A stretch of DNA of 64,000 nucleotides from Nostoc desertorum CM1-VF14 (lineage in GTDB: Bacteria; Cyanobacteriota; Cyanobacteriia; Cyanobacteriales; Nostocaceae), in the NCBI GenBank assembly GCA_019359245.1, contig JAHHHR010000002.1, forward strand, positions 62,001 through 126,000. Reading direction: 5' to 3'. The notes under the pieces are model-generated. The model made no database searches. It worked only from the letters and a program-made list of their open reading frames with translations, and was not told where the DNA came from. The translations under genes were made by a program, and so were the position numbers. Of this stretch, positions 43,405 through 53,461 are shown piece by piece; the first letter of the stretch is position 1, and each line of letters opens with the position of its first letter.

Positions 43405-44529
43405 CTATTCATAAAGCCAACCCCGCGCAATCAGTTCTGAAATGGGTAATCTAGTATTTTCAGCAACTTCATTACTAATTTTTTTCACTCGTACAGGTGC
43501 ATTACTTTGACACTCAAACCAATAACCTATAGGTGAAGCTAGAAGATAATTAATTAATACAGGATGATGAGAAATTAGCAAAGCTTGTAATTTTCCTTCA
43601 CTACAAAAATCATATAGTTGAACTAGCCAAGGCTGAATTTCCGGCAGTGCTAAAAAATTTTCTGGTTCATCTATACACAGTGTGTAATCTTCAGACTGAG
43701 TACAATACAGAAGCGTATAAAGAGCAATTAGCACTTTTTGTCCATCAGATAATTCACTCAAACGATAATCAATAATATTTCTTCTGTTTTCACCTGTTGC
43801 GAATCGCAATTTTAGAGTTATATATTTTTCGCCGAACTGTTCAAATTTAAAACTTACAAAACCTTCTAACACATTTTGTAGAATTTTCATAAGTTCAAAA
43901 ACTTTTCCTTGATCTTGTGAAATATAACGATACCAGGAAACAAAATTTGTCATGTTAGAATTTAGACTTATTTCTTCCTTAATACTGCCATCACTCATAA
44001 GGCTGGGGAGAATTTGTACAATAATGATTTGCTGCATTCGTTTTTTGAACCACGCTAGCTTCGTACTATTAGTATCGACTGAAAATAACGATACCAGAGA
44101 ACTCAAAACTGAAAATGCTGAATAGAAAGAAATTTTCGCTAATTCAGAAGTATCTTCTCGAAAAATTTGGACTTCATCTTCCTCAAATTTTATCAAAACT
44201 TGATTATTAAACCAGAGACGCTCATATTCAACATGACTCTTATCTTGATTATGTTTAATAGCCAATTCATATTTATAATTACCACTATTCCCGGCAATTT
44301 CTAGCTCAAAACGCTGATTTTGTAAAGTCTGCCAGCGAGTACAGTCAGTAGATTCAAAAATTTCTTCTAGGTTTTCACCACCACTTATAAAAGTTTGAAT
44401 TTTCCGTAAGACTTCAAATACAGTTGATTTACCTGTGCCATTACCACCAAGAAACAGGTTAATTGAGTCAAAATTCATCTCGAAATTTACCAAGCCGCGA
44501 AAGTTATCAATATATATTCGCTTTAGCAT
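43405..44529 (-). CDS. AAA ATPase of the SMC/OLD-like (AAA_21) class
   Basis: 374 residues starting MLKRIYIDNFRGLVNFEMNF, with a strong ribosome site AGGAGG. Walker A is LFLGGNGTGKSTVF (residues about 28-38). The ABC-like signature is LSDGQKVLIAL, Walker B LCIDEPENFLALPE, and the switch histidine LLISHHPVLI. The family includes ATPase subunits of OLD, PARIS-type and other defence systems, usually with a TOPRIM, DUF4276 or HNH partner. No intact partner is next to it; the 42-codon remnant downstream might be what is left of one. AT-rich compared with coaR and coaT, and placed between two genes that normally work together, so recent insertion is likely. Confidence 0.88.
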   Translation of the reverse strand: MLKRIYIDNFRGLVNFEMNFDSINLFLGGNGTGKSTVFEVLRKIQTFISGGENLEEIFESTDCTRWQTLQNQRFELEIAGNSGNYKYELAIKHNQDKSHVEYERLWFNNQVLIKFEEDEVQIFREDTSELAKISFYSAFSVLSSLVSLFSVDTNSTKLAWFKKRMQQIIIVQILPSLMSDGSIKEEISLNSNMTNFVSWYRYISQDQGKVFELMKILQNVLEGFVSFKFEQFGEKYITLKLRFATGENRRNIIDYRLSELSDGQKVLIALYTLLYCTQSEDYTLCIDEPENFLALPEIQPWLVQLYDFCSEGKLQALLISHHPVLINYLLASPIGYWFECQSNAPVRVKKISNEVAENTRLPISELIARGWLYE

Positions 44530-44686
44530 GATTTTTTCCTCCTAGTGCAATTTTAAAGCTAACAGTTAAATCGTCCCATTTACCCATATACCGCTTTTGA
44601 AAAATGCTCCTAGAACATAGATAAAAATTTAACTCTGCGTACCTTTGCGCTTCCCTCAGCGCCCCTTTGCGTTTCAAAATCATTAT

Positions 44687-44718
44687 AAACCTTGACATTA
44701 ACATTAATGTCAAGGTTT
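44687..44718 (+). promoter_or_regulatory. Probable CoaR operator in the coaT promoter
   Basis: Perfect dyad AAACCTTGACATTA / TAATGTCAAGGTTT with a 4-nt centre. It contains TTGACA (44692-44697) as a -35 and is followed after 20 bp by TAGCGT as a -10. The over-long spacer with a dyad in it is the hallmark of MerR-family activated promoters. 33 bp upstream of coaT. Confidence 0.85.
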
Positions 44719-44750
44719 AGCGTAAGAGAGTCCCCGTTAATTCACCTCTC

Positions 44751-46763
44751 ATGCTCTACCCCCAACGTTTTAGCCAATTCACCAGAGAACACGCAGATAC
44801 TGTAGCCGCCCTTTTGTGTGGATTCCTATTATTTCTCGGATGGTTCGCCTTACATCTTGGCGCTTTGGGATTGGCATTCCTGCTGCTACCTGCTGCCTAT
44901 GTAATTGGTGGTTACGAAAGTGCGCGGGAAGGATTGACTACCCTCTTCAAAGAAAAAGAACTCGATGTAGATTTGCTGATGATTGTGGCGGCTATTGGTG
45001 CTGCTAGTCTCGGCTTATGGCGAAGAGAATATCATCTAATTATTGATGGGGCAATTTTGATTCTTATCTTTGCCATCAGTGGCGCACTAGAAGGCTATGC
45101 CATGCAGCGAACTGAGCGGAGTATCAGGAGTTTGATGAGTTTGACACCAGATACAGCAAGGGTTTTGCTTCAGGGAAAAGAAGAGGAAATTCCTATCAGT
45201 CAGCTAAAGGTGGGTGATGAAATTGTCGTCAAACCTGGAGAGCTAATTCCTACTGATGGGATAATTTTATCTGGATACAGCACTCTCAATCAAGCTGCAA
45301 TTACAGGCGAGTCTTTACCTGTAGAGAAAACAGTGGGTGCAGAAGTATTTGCCGGCACACTCAACGGCTATGGTGCATTGCAGATTAAGGTACACAAACC
45401 AGCCCAAAGCAGCTTGATTCAGCGTGTGATTCGCTTGGTAGAACAGGCACAAACAGAAGCACCGCCTTCGCAAGAGTTTATCGATCGCTTTGAAAAAGGA
45501 TATGCCAAAGTAATTGTAGTAGCCGGGATATTACTGGCAACTTTACCGCCATTTCTTTGGGGATGGGATTGGGAAACAACAATTTATCGGGCGCTTACTT
45601 TCCTGGTGGTAGCTTCTCCCTGTGCGCTGATGGCTGCAATAATGCCCACGCTGCTTTCAGGAATCGCCAATGGTGCAAGACAAGGGATTTTGTTTAAAAA
45701 TGGGGCGCAGTTGGAGAAAATTGGCAAAGTCCGAGCGATCGCATTTGATAAAACTGGTACTCTGACAACAGGACAGGTGCAAGTGTTTCAAGTAATCCCA
45801 GTTGGTGAATACACCCAACAAGATGTATTAAAAGCCGCCGCTAGTGTGGAATCCTATTCAGAGCATCCCATCGGTAAGGCAATTGTGCAGGCGGCTGGTG
45901 AAACAGTTCGAGTCTTCTCTGCGAGACGCTCCGCGTTGGCGAAGCCTCTCGCAGAGAAGGCGGTTCCCGTCGAGTCGAAACTGTTGAACCCGAAGGGTGA
46001 TTTGGATTTGGTTGGTGCAATCCAAGTACAAGCCATACCTGGACAAGGAATTGTGGGAATTACCCAAGAACAACAGGTAATTGTGGGGAATGCCGTTTTT
46101 GTGCAAAAGTATGTAACAAATTTACCTGAAGAATTGCGAGAAATGGCTCAATTTTTGGAGCAAGAAGGTAAAACTGTGGTTTGGGTAGCACAGGGAAATA
46201 TAGCAGAAGTGATGGGTGTAATTGCGATCGCAGATGAAGTAAGATCGCAAGCAGCCGCAACTATTACCCGGTTAAAGAAAATGGGAATTGAACAAATTGT
46301 CATGTTAACTGGGGATAATCAGGAAACTGCTCACAGTGTTGCCAAAGCAGTAGGAATTGATCGGGTATATGCTCAACTTTTACCAGAAGATAAACTAGAT
46401 GTTATCCGCCGTCTACAGGAAAAGTATCAAACTGTAGCAATGGTAGGCGATGGGATTAATGATGCACCAGCCCTAGCGCAAGCATCTATAGGTATAGCGA
46501 TGGGTGTATCTGGTAGCGATGTGGCATTAGAAACCGCAGATATAGTACTGATGGCAGACAAGTTAGAAAAAATTGCCGTGGCGATGCATTTGGGAAGGCG
46601 ATCGCAATCCATAGTCAAACAAAATATAGTCGTAGCGTTGGGTTTCATTATGTTGCTTTTGGTGGGCAACTTTCTAGGAAATATTAACCTACCCATCGGC
46701 GTGATTGGACATGAAGGTTCTACAGTATTAGTTACTCTCAGTGGTCTAAGATTGCTGAAATAA
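44751..46763 (+). CDS. coaT: Cobalt-exporting P1B-4-type ATPase CoaT
   Basis: Inner-membrane P-type ATPase, 670 residues, that expels Co2+ (possibly also Fe2+/Zn2+). No N-terminal metal-binding domain, as in the P1B-4 group. Membrane helices run from the N-terminus, the actuator motif is TGES, the metal site in helix 6 is SPCALM (SPC rather than CPC), and the phosphorylation site is AFDKTGTLTTG. The hinge GDGINDAPAL is intact, and the last helices carry HEGSTVLV, the HEG signature of P1B-4. Together with coaR and the operator this is the cobalt resistance pair known from Synechocystis. The segment encoded at 45905-45990 (RVFSARRSALAKPLAEKAVP) is a repeat insertion in the nucleotide-binding domain. 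Confidence 0.94.
   Translation: MLYPQRFSQFTREHADTVAALLCGFLLFLGWFALHLGALGLAFLLLPAAYVIGGYESAREGLTTLFKEKELDVDLLMIVAAIGAASLGLWRREYHLIIDGAILILIFAISGALEGYAMQRTERSIRSLMSLTPDTARVLLQGKEEEIPISQLKVGDEIVVKPGELIPTDGIILSGYSTLNQAAITGESLPVEKTVGAEVFAGTLNGYGALQIKVHKPAQSSLIQRVIRLVEQAQTEAPPSQEFIDRFEKGYAKVIVVAGILLATLPPFLWGWDWETTIYRALTFLVVASPCALMAAIMPTLLSGIANGARQGILFKNGAQLEKIGKVRAIAFDKTGTLTTGQVQVFQVIPVGEYTQQDVLKAAASVESYSEHPIGKAIVQAAGETVRVFSARRSALAKPLAEKAVPVESKLLNPKGDLDLVGAIQVQAIPGQGIVGITQEQQVIVGNAVFVQKYVTNLPEELREMAQFLEQEGKTVVWVAQGNIAEVMGVIAIADEVRSQAAATITRLKKMGIEQIVMLTGDNQETAHSVAKAVGIDRVYAQLLPEDKLDVIRRLQEKYQTVAMVGDGINDAPALAQASIGIAMGVSGSDVALETADIVLMADKLEKIAVAMHLGRRSQSIVKQNIVVALGFIMLLLVGNFLGNINLPIGVIGHEGSTVLVTLSGLRLLK
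45914..45959. repeat. Palindromic repeat inserted in frame in coaT
   Basis: CTTCTCTGCGAGA (45914-45926) and its exact complement TCTCGCAGAGAAG (45947-45959), loop 20 nt (CGCTCCGCGTTGGCGAAGCC). The same words recur between genes, for example near 12450 and 52780. Confidence 0.88.
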
Positions 46764-47066
46764 ACCACTTTTGTCTCTTTTCTCTGTGTTCTCTGCGGTT
46801 TGTTAAAATATAAACCTCTTGTTTGCGATCGCTACTGTAGTCGCACATAAACTTAATACAAGGACATTCGCATGATTCCAGTGCCCCGTATGCAGTGTCA
46901 GCATCATCGCACAATGCTGCACATATCCCTAAAACTTTGTTAACGGTAATAAATAGTAAAAAATATCCCCCCTTTTTTAAGGGGGGTTGGGGGGTATCTT
47001 CGTTCGATAAACAAGCTAACCGAACTGTATCTAAACGACAGAGAACAATTAATTACAAATTACGAA
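46764..47066. other. Convergent intergenic region, coaT / RND
   Basis: No gene. Contains a CCCCCC(T)nAAGGGGGG palindrome (about 46966-46987) like that inside the MITE at 37.7 kb, which could stop transcription from either side. Confidence 0.45.
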
Positions 47067-50000
47067 TTAATCCTCAGTTTTTGCTGAATATGCAACAGTT
47101 TTACCATCCAATGACATATCTTCTGTTTGCAGTTCTTGATGCCGATTTGGTTTGATAAAGCGCTCTGTCGCCGTCTTAATAACGATATACACAATTGGTA
47201 CTACAAACAAACTCAAGAAAGTCGCAATTAACATTCCACCAAAAACTGCTGTTCCCAAAGATTGGCGACTACCTGCACCAGCACCTGTAGAATTAGCCAA
47301 GGGGTAAATTCCTAAAAGAGTAGAAAAGCCAGTCATCAAAATTGGACGTAACCGTTCTTGTGAAGCTTCAATTACTGCTTTAGTCATCGAAAGACCTTGA
47401 TCTCGCAATTGGTTAGCAAACTCCACAATTAGAATAGCGTTCTTACTAGCCAAACCAATCAACATTACTAGACCAATTTGACAGTAAACATCATTAGAAA
47501 AACCCCGTAACGATTGAGCTACAAGCGCTCCAAAAATAGCTAAGGGAACTGATAACAGAATGATAAAGGGATCAATGTAGTTTTCGTATTGAGCAGCTAG
47601 TACCAAAAATACAAATACCAATCCTAATCCAAAGATCAGGGGTGCTAAACTACCAGAATCTATTTCTTCTAATGCAGTCCCTGACCATTCATAGCCATAA
47701 CCTGCTGGTAAAACTTCTTTAGCAACTTGTTCCATTGCTTTAATTGCGTCTCCCGAACTAGAGCCAGGGGCGGCGGCACCATTAATTTCAATTGAGCGGA
47801 ACAGATTGTAATGATTGATAGTTTGCGCTCCCACAGTCTCAGTAACTGTGACTAAGTTACTCAAAGGAATCATTTGATTCTTTTGAGAACGAACGTATAG
47901 TTTACCAATATCTTTTGGGTTAGAACGAAACTGCTGATCTGCCTGGAGATACACGCGATAATTGCGCTGCTGGAGATTAAAATCATTTACATATTGCGAT
48001 CCCAAAGCAGTTTGTAAAGTACTGAAGACATCATCGATAGAAACTTGCAATGATTTGGCTTTATTGCGGTCTACTTCCACAAGCAATTGTGGTGTATCTG
48101 CGGCAAAGGTACTAAATACAGCTTGTAATCCTGGTGTTTGATTAGCTTTACCTAGCAACTTACCCATCGATTGCACTAAATTTTCTAAGCCACTGCTACC
48201 TCTGCGGTCTTGCAGTTGAAAGACAAAGCCGCCAAAGTTGCCTAAACCTTGAATTGGGGGCGGGTTCACAGGGAAAACTCTGGCTTCTGGGATTGCCATC
48301 AACTTCCCTTGCAAGCTGCCAATAATCGCCTGTACTGATTGATCGGGTTTTGAGCGCTCATCCCATGATTTTAAAGTGGTAAATATGATGCCGCTATTGG
48401 CGGTGCTACCACTAAAACCAAATCCTCCGATCGCAAAAGTCCCCACTACTTCAGGAATTTGCAGAATTTCTTTTTCTACCTGTGCAATCACATCGCTGGT
48501 ATATTGCAACGAAACCCCTTGCGGCCCTTGGATAATTGTGATGAAGTAACCTTCGTCTTCATCGGGTAGAAAAGCTGTCGGTACTGTCATGTACAGCCAA
48601 GCAGTCATTCCCAAGGAAACAATAAACAACCCAATCACAATACCTTTGATGCGTGCGAGAAAGGTAAGCGATCGCTTATAACTATGCTGTAACCAGTCGA
48701 GAAAGCGATTTATCTGGCCAAAAATCCAACCCAGCCAGCCTGAAGGTCTTTGTCCTTGACGCAGCAACACCCCACACAAAGAAGGTATCAGAGTCAAAGC
48801 CAAAAAAGTCGAAATCCCAATGGAAAAGGCGATAGTCAGCGCAAATTGCCGATAAAGTGCGCCTGTGGTTCCCGGAAAGAACGCCACTGGTATGAACACC
48901 GCCATCAATACTAGTGAAGTGGCAATAACCGCGCCAAACAGTTCCCTCATTGATTCACTAGCGGCTCGGCGAGGACTAATTCCTTTATCCTGAATAAAAC
49001 GGCTGATTTGCTCTACTACAATGATCGCATCATCTACCACCATCCCTGATGCTAAAGTCAGACCAAACAAAGTCAAACTATTAATCGAAAAGTTAAAAAC
49101 TTTGACGAAGGCAAATATCCCAATGAAGGAAAGCGGAATACTAATTGCGGGAATTAAAGTAGTTCGCCAGTCCTGCAAAAACACAAAAATTACAATTACA
49201 ACCAGCACCACCGATTCAATCAGGCTCTTAAGCACTTCTGCCATCGACTCTTCGACAAACGATGTCGTGTCAAAAGCTACCTGATATTTCATGCCTGGGG
49301 GAAAACTTGGAGCCAATCGCGCAATTTCGGCTTTGACTCCCTTGGCTACATCCAAGGCATTACTACCAGGAATCTGATAAATCCCTAAACCGACAGCATC
49401 TTTAGCACGAAATCGTAGAAATGAACTGTAGTTTTCTGCACCCAGTTCTGCTCTACCGACATCTTTGAGCTTGACTAATGTGCCATCATCTCCAGTTTTA
49501 AGGACAATTTCTTCAAATTCTGATGGTTCTGCTAATCGGCTAGCAGCACGCACATCAAGTTGATACCTTTGTCCTTCAGGAGCCGGTTCTTGTCCAATTC
49601 TCCCTGCACCAACTTGCAAGTTTTGTTCAGATAAAGCATTCGCTACATCCTTGGTCGTTAGCCCCCGATTAGCAAGGCGAGTTGGATCTAGCCACAGGCG
49701 CATTGCATAGCGGCGTTCGCCAAAAATTTGAACGTTGCTCACACCTTTGACTCTTTTTAGGGCATCTGCTAAATAAAGGTCGGCATAGTTACTTAAGAAT
49801 GTATTATCGTACTCTTTATTTTCAGCGAATAAACCAATCGCTAAGAGGATGTTACTAGATTCTTTCGATACTCGCACTCCCGTGCGCTGTACAGAATCTG
49901 GTAGTTGTGGTTGGGCAACAGAAACACGATTTTGCACATCCACAGCCGCAATATCTTTATCACGCGATGAATCGAAGGTGGCTGTAATGGTACTAGTACC

Positions 50001-50258
50001 ATCGTTACTGCTGCTGGAAGTGAGATATCTTAGTCCCTCAACCCCATTGATTTGCCTTTCTAAGATATTTGTCACTCCGCTTTCTACGACTTCGGCACTA
50101 GCTCCGCTGTAGTTGGAAGTTACAGTAATTTGGGTGGGACTAATTTCTGGGAATCTTGCGATCGGTAGTGAGGGAATACTGATTAATCCTACTAAAAGGA
50201 TAACGATCGCGCAGACCGATGCAAAAATTGGTCGCTTAATAAAGAAATCAACAAACAT
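47067..50258 (-). CDS. RND efflux transporter, HAE1 (AcrB-like) family
   Basis: Inner-membrane proton-driven drug/solute exporter, 1063 residues, normal for AcrB homologues. It starts [20 protein letters not shown] (first helix) and has two large periplasmic loops and twelve helices. Family blocks: the proton-relay [20 protein letters not shown] with paired aspartates in helix 4, [20 protein letters not shown], and the second-half [20 protein letters not shown]. Works with the membrane fusion protein encoded upstream and an outer-membrane TolC-like channel not in the window. Gap to the adaptor gene 121 bp, filled by GGGAATT repeats. Substrate unknown. Confidence 0.95.
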   Translation of the reverse strand: MFVDFFIKRPIFASVCAIVILLVGLISIPSLPIARFPEISPTQITVTSNYSGASAEVVESGVTNILERQINGVEGLRYLTSSSSNDGTSTITATFDSSRDKDIAAVDVQNRVSVAQPQLPDSVQRTGVRVSKESSNILLAIGLFAENKEYDNTFLSNYADLYLADALKRVKGVSNVQIFGERRYAMRLWLDPTRLANRGLTTKDVANALSEQNLQVGAGRIGQEPAPEGQRYQLDVRAASRLAEPSEFEEIVLKTGDDGTLVKLKDVGRAELGAENYSSFLRFRAKDAVGLGIYQIPGSNALDVAKGVKAEIARLAPSFPPGMKYQVAFDTTSFVEESMAEVLKSLIESVVLVVIVIFVFLQDWRTTLIPAISIPLSFIGIFAFVKVFNFSINSLTLFGLTLASGMVVDDAIIVVEQISRFIQDKGISPRRAASESMRELFGAVIATSLVLMAVFIPVAFFPGTTGALYRQFALTIAFSIGISTFLALTLIPSLCGVLLRQGQRPSGWLGWIFGQINRFLDWLQHSYKRSLTFLARIKGIVIGLFIVSLGMTAWLYMTVPTAFLPDEDEGYFITIIQGPQGVSLQYTSDVIAQVEKEILQIPEVVGTFAIGGFGFSGSTANSGIIFTTLKSWDERSKPDQSVQAIIGSLQGKLMAIPEARVFPVNPPPIQGLGNFGGFVFQLQDRRGSSGLENLVQSMGKLLGKANQTPGLQAVFSTFAADTPQLLVEVDRNKAKSLQVSIDDVFSTLQTALGSQYVNDFNLQQRNYRVYLQADQQFRSNPKDIGKLYVRSQKNQMIPLSNLVTVTETVGAQTINHYNLFRSIEINGAAAPGSSSGDAIKAMEQVAKEVLPAGYGYEWSGTALEEIDSGSLAPLIFGLGLVFVFLVLAAQYENYIDPFIILLSVPLAIFGALVAQSLRGFSNDVYCQIGLVMLIGLASKNAILIVEFANQLRDQGLSMTKAVIEASQERLRPILMTGFSTLLGIYPLANSTGAGAGSRQSLGTAVFGGMLIATFLSLFVVPIVYIVIKTATERFIKPNRHQELQTEDMSLDGKTVAYSAKTED

Positions 50259-50264
50259 AATTTA

Positions 50265-50340
50265 AAAATTGGGAATTGGGAATTGGGAATTGGGAACTGG
50301 GCATTGGGAATTGGGCATTGGGAACTGGGCATTATCTTCC
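50265..50340. repeat. 7-bp repeat tract (GGGAATT / GGGCATT)
   Basis: Heptamer tandem repeats between the RND and adaptor genes, within what should be one operon. Confidence 0.8.
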
Positions 50341-50379
50341 TTGTCTGACTCATCTCCCCCTGCTCCCTACCCCCTTCAG

Positions 50380-52011
50380 CTAAGGCTTCTGAATACTACC
50401 CACTTGTTCCGGTGCTGGAGTGATGGGAGCGCCATTAGTTAGGTTGAGAATACCAGAAATAACAATTTTGTCTCCAGCTTTTAGTCCTTCGATAACTTGA
50501 TAATTATTCCCCTCAATAGCTCCCAATTTCACAGGTTTTTGTTGAGCAACTAAAGATGGCGCTCCAGCTTTCTTTTCTGTTGGCGCTTCAGCTTTTTTTT
50601 CTGCTGGCGCTTCAGCTTTCTTTTCTGTTGGTGCTTGAGCCACAAATACAAAAGTTTCCCCACCCAGGCGAGATATTGCTGTAACTGGGATTAAAATTCC
50701 TGGACGTTCGTTCCAAATTACTTTGGTTTGCACTGTCTGGCGATTGACCAATTGACTTCTAGAATTACCAAAGTTGGCTTTAACTAAAACTGTCTGTGAA
50801 TCTGAACTTGCATCTGGAGAAATGAAACTCAGTTTACCCCTTGCTGTGGGTTTGCCTTGGGCGTTCAGCATTTGCACTGGTAATCCCAAGCGTAGCTTTT
50901 TGGCTTCTTCTAGGGGAACGGAAATATTCAGTTCTAAAGAGTCATTTCTAGTTAATGTAGTGAGCTGATCTGCTCTTTCTACAAAATCTCCCACCTTTGC
51001 TGGAATATCACCAACAATACCAGTGAAAGGTGCCAGAACTTTTGTGTATTGCAGTTGGACTTGGGCAACTTGGACTTCAGCAGCTGCTTGACTTACTTGC
51101 GATCGCGCTTGGGCAATTTCTTCTGGGCGGGAACCATTTTCTAGTTGCCTTAACTTTTGTTTCTGTTGTTCTAAGGCTCCAGCTAGCTCATTGACATTAG
51201 AAGTTCTGCTTTGGCGGAATTGGTCTAGGCGTTTCTGAGCTACGACAAGGTCAGCTTCAGCACTTTGCTGTTCTTTGACATATCCTTCTAGAGTATCTTG
51301 AGAGACTGCGCCTTCTTTTCTCAATTGTGCATATCGTTTTGCTCGTGACTGTGCTAGTTCCACATCAGATTTAGCTGATTGAATTTGAGCCTCAGCCTGA
51401 GCAATTTCTTCTGGTTGCGATCCTGATTGGGCATCTCTAAAACGGGCTTGGGCTTGAACCAACTCCGCTCTAGCTTGGGCAATTTCTTCTTTTCGTGTAC
51501 CCGCTTTAAGTTCAGCAAGACGTGCTTGAGCTTGTTCTAGTCCAGCTTTTGCTTTTAATAATTGTGCTTGGGCATCATCACTTTCCAGACTAACAATAAC
51601 TTGCCCTTGTTGAACACGGTTACCCTCTTGAATAAAAATCTGAGTAACTCGTCCTTCAATCTGTGGCTTGATAATTACCGCACTTGGAGCCTCTAAGGAG
51701 CCAATAAACTCGGAACTCTCCTGCACAGTTTCAGTTTGCACAGTTGCTAGTTTGACGGGAATTGCCATCGGTTGACCAGCCCCTGGCCCACTTGGCGGTG
51801 CATTACTAACATTACTAGTTTGCCACCAGCGCCAACCAAAACCAACACCTGCAATTAACAAGATAATGCCTAATATGAGGGACCAACGCCGCTTTTCAGG
51901 TGGCTTAGGCGATCGCTCTAGTTTTGGGAGAGACTCTTGGCTAGAATCATTAACAGCAGAGTGTTCTATTTCAACAGGCAGGTGAGAATCAGGGAACTCA
52001 GAATGGGACAT
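50380..52011 (-). CDS. RND periplasmic adaptor (membrane fusion protein, HlyD/AcrA type)
   Basis: 543 residues. One N-terminal membrane anchor at about 42-62 ([20 protein letters not shown]). Lipoyl/barrel-sandwich halves flank a long coiled-coil hairpin (about 130-330) rich in Ala/Gln/Glu with three repeats of [10 protein letters not shown] / [10 protein letters not shown] type ([38 protein letters not shown]). The beta-barrel and membrane-proximal domains follow. A low-complexity run of [24 protein letters not shown] units near 480-505 is unusual for the family. It bridges the inner-membrane pump to an outer-membrane channel. Upstream of it, on the same strand, is the TetR regulator. Confidence 0.94.
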   Translation of the reverse strand: MSHSEFPDSHLPVEIEHSAVNDSSQESLPKLERSPKPPEKRRWSLILGIILLIAGVGFGWRWWQTSNVSNAPPSGPGAGQPMAIPVKLATVQTETVQESSEFIGSLEAPSAVIIKPQIEGRVTQIFIQEGNRVQQGQVIVSLESDDAQAQLLKAKAGLEQAQARLAELKAGTRKEEIAQARAELVQAQARFRDAQSGSQPEEIAQAEAQIQSAKSDVELAQSRAKRYAQLRKEGAVSQDTLEGYVKEQQSAEADLVVAQKRLDQFRQSRTSNVNELAGALEQQKQKLRQLENGSRPEEIAQARSQVSQAAAEVQVAQVQLQYTKVLAPFTGIVGDIPAKVGDFVERADQLTTLTRNDSLELNISVPLEEAKKLRLGLPVQMLNAQGKPTARGKLSFISPDASSDSQTVLVKANFGNSRSQLVNRQTVQTKVIWNERPGILIPVTAISRLGGETFVFVAQAPTEKKAEAPAEKKAEAPTEKKAGAPSLVAQQKPVKLGAIEGNNYQVIEGLKAGDKIVISGILNLTNGAPITPAPEQVGSIQKP

Positions 52012-52298
52012 CTTCGGTTTCTCGTCTTGTGGATTTAGACTTGGGCAATCTACTCTTTGCTAAAAAAGCATTGTTTGAATAGTTTTTAGCCCTGTTTTCT
52101 TGATGTTGGTGACAAATATTAATTTAAGTATTGGGGCGATCGCTCATGTTGTGTAGCACTTAAAACGAGCCAATGTTTTCTAGCACACTATGGTTATTTT
52201 GTACATTCCTTGGCTCCTAGCAATTTTTTAAAGTGTAATTTATAAAACTTTTTTAGTCAGCACAAATCCAGGACTCTAGCTCAAAGAAAAAACACGGT

Positions 52299-53012
52299 TT
52301 ATCTTGTTGCAGGCAAATTAACAGAACATCCTGCCTCTTTCAATGGCAAAGTGCTAATACCGCGCACAAATAAATTGATACAAGTTTCGATGTAGCATTC
52401 ACGACTGTATTCTAGTGTGCTAGGGATATCGCTAAAACGCAGGATACCGTGAAGTAACATACCCGTGAAACTATCCACAGATGCTTTCAAATCTATGTCT
52501 GAAGACACCGTGCCCTTCTCTTGACTTTTCTGCAAGTACACAACCAGCTGTTCGCGCAATGATTTGTTAGTTTCGTATAAGACCAGACGGGCCGCCTGGG
52601 GATGTCGCTTCGCTTCCCCAATAAATGTCCGAATCAGGTCTTCATGCTCCTCCATGATCTGGTTGCAAAGCCTTGCATAATTCTTGAGGTCAATATATAG
52701 GTCTTGAGTCCAGTTGTCTTGATGGGCTAAAGCTTCTGTCTGTAAAGCGTAGGCGTAGCCCGCCGTTGGCGTTCGCGTTAGCGTCTCTGAAAGAGAAGCC
52801 TCTCCAAGAGTTGGCATCGCTTCGGTAATCACAGCAGCTAGTAGTTGCTCTTTGCTCTGGAAATGACGAAATAAAGTTACCTCATTGACCGCAGCAACGC
52901 GAGCAATTTCTCGCGTTGTAGCTCCAGCTAAACCAGCCGTTGCAAACACTTTAGTTGCTGCCTTTATCAAGCGTGCATGGGTTCGTGCCGTCCTTGATAC
53001 TGAGTTTTCCAT
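52299..53012 (-). CDS. TetR/AcrR family regulator of the RND operon
   Basis: About 237 residues from ATG 53012 (MENSVSRTARTHARLIKAAT); a TTG at 53024 is less likely. The N-terminal helix-turn-helix is ATTREIARVAAVNEVTLFRHFQSKEQL. The ligand-binding part is all-helical (RLVLYETNKSLREQLVVYL). The segment LTRTPTAGYAYALQTEALAH near residue 85 is encoded by a repeat-derived insertion (about 52746-52818). A likely operator sits in front of the gene. Gene order regulator, adaptor, pump, all minus strand, suggests it represses itself and the pump, although a 287-bp gap separates it from the adaptor. Confidence 0.9.
   Translation of the reverse strand: MENSVSRTARTHARLIKAATKVFATAGLAGATTREIARVAAVNEVTLFRHFQSKEQLLAAVITEAMPTLGEASLSETLTRTPTAGYAYALQTEALAHQDNWTQDLYIDLKNYARLCNQIMEEHEDLIRTFIGEAKRHPQAARLVLYETNKSLREQLVVYLQKSQEKGTVSSDIDLKASVDSFTGMLLHGILRFSDIPSTLEYSRECYIETCINLFVRGISTLPLKEAGCSVNLPATR
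52746..52818. repeat. Dispersed repeat inserted in frame in the tetR gene
   Basis: Contains CGTAGGCGTAGCCCGCCG, CGTTAGCGTCTCTGA and GCCTCTCCAAGAGTTGGC. The reverse-oriented sister copy lies 330 bp away at 53142-53208, outside the gene. Confidence 0.85.
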
Positions 53013-53019
53013 AAGTGTT

Positions 53020-53037
53020 TGCAAGTGCTTGCTTGCA
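53020..53037. promoter_or_regulatory. Likely operator of the TetR regulator
   Basis: TGCAAG (53020-53025) and CTTGCA (53032-53037) arranged as an inverted repeat around TGCTTG, with a nested GCAAG-TG-CTTGC dyad, 8 bp upstream of the regulator start. Confidence 0.6.
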
Positions 53038-53461
53038 TTATAACCACATAAAAGGCGAGATTAGTATAAATTACAGATCAGTTTATCGCTCTTAAGTTAT
53101 AGTGAATACTGATCTTAGGGAAGAGAAGAGTATGGAGCAATGCCAACTCTTGGAGAGGCTTGTCTGCGACACCCCCCCGCCAACGGCAGGCTACGCCTAC
53201 GCTGTTAGTTCAGCTTAATTAAGCAAGGTTGCAAGTTTCATCGAGTTATCCTCACCAAGAACGACGTGTAATCAATCAGTGTTCTCTACATTCCTATTTT
53301 TTAGCAATCTTAACTTCCTACACTTAGGTCACCCGATCGGTTGATTGTTAACTCACCCATTTGGGTGATTTAATTTTTTCTAATTAGGGTTTTGTTTTCA
53401 CAATAGCTAATTAAGAGAGCATCCCATTTTGGTAATAAAAATTCTCAGTCTCCAGCTATGT
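53038..53461. other. Intergenic region with a dispersed repeat
   Basis: Contains the tetR promoter side and, at 53142-53208, the intergenic copy of the repeat found inside the tetR gene. Around 53328-53370 are two ...CACCCGATCGGTTGATT / CACCCATTTGGGTGATT stretches, the second a small palindrome (CACCCATTTGGGTG). No gene seen. Confidence 0.5.
53142..53208. repeat. Intergenic copy of the tetR-inserted repeat
   Basis: GCCAACTCTTGGAGAGGCTT and CGCCAACGGCAGGCTACGCC match the complement of the coding insertion at 52746-52818, with a diverged middle. Confidence 0.85.

Noticed and set aside
44507..44713. 68-codon minus-strand frame between the AAA ATPase and coaT
   Set aside because: It overlaps the AAA start and the coaT operator; no protein-like features.
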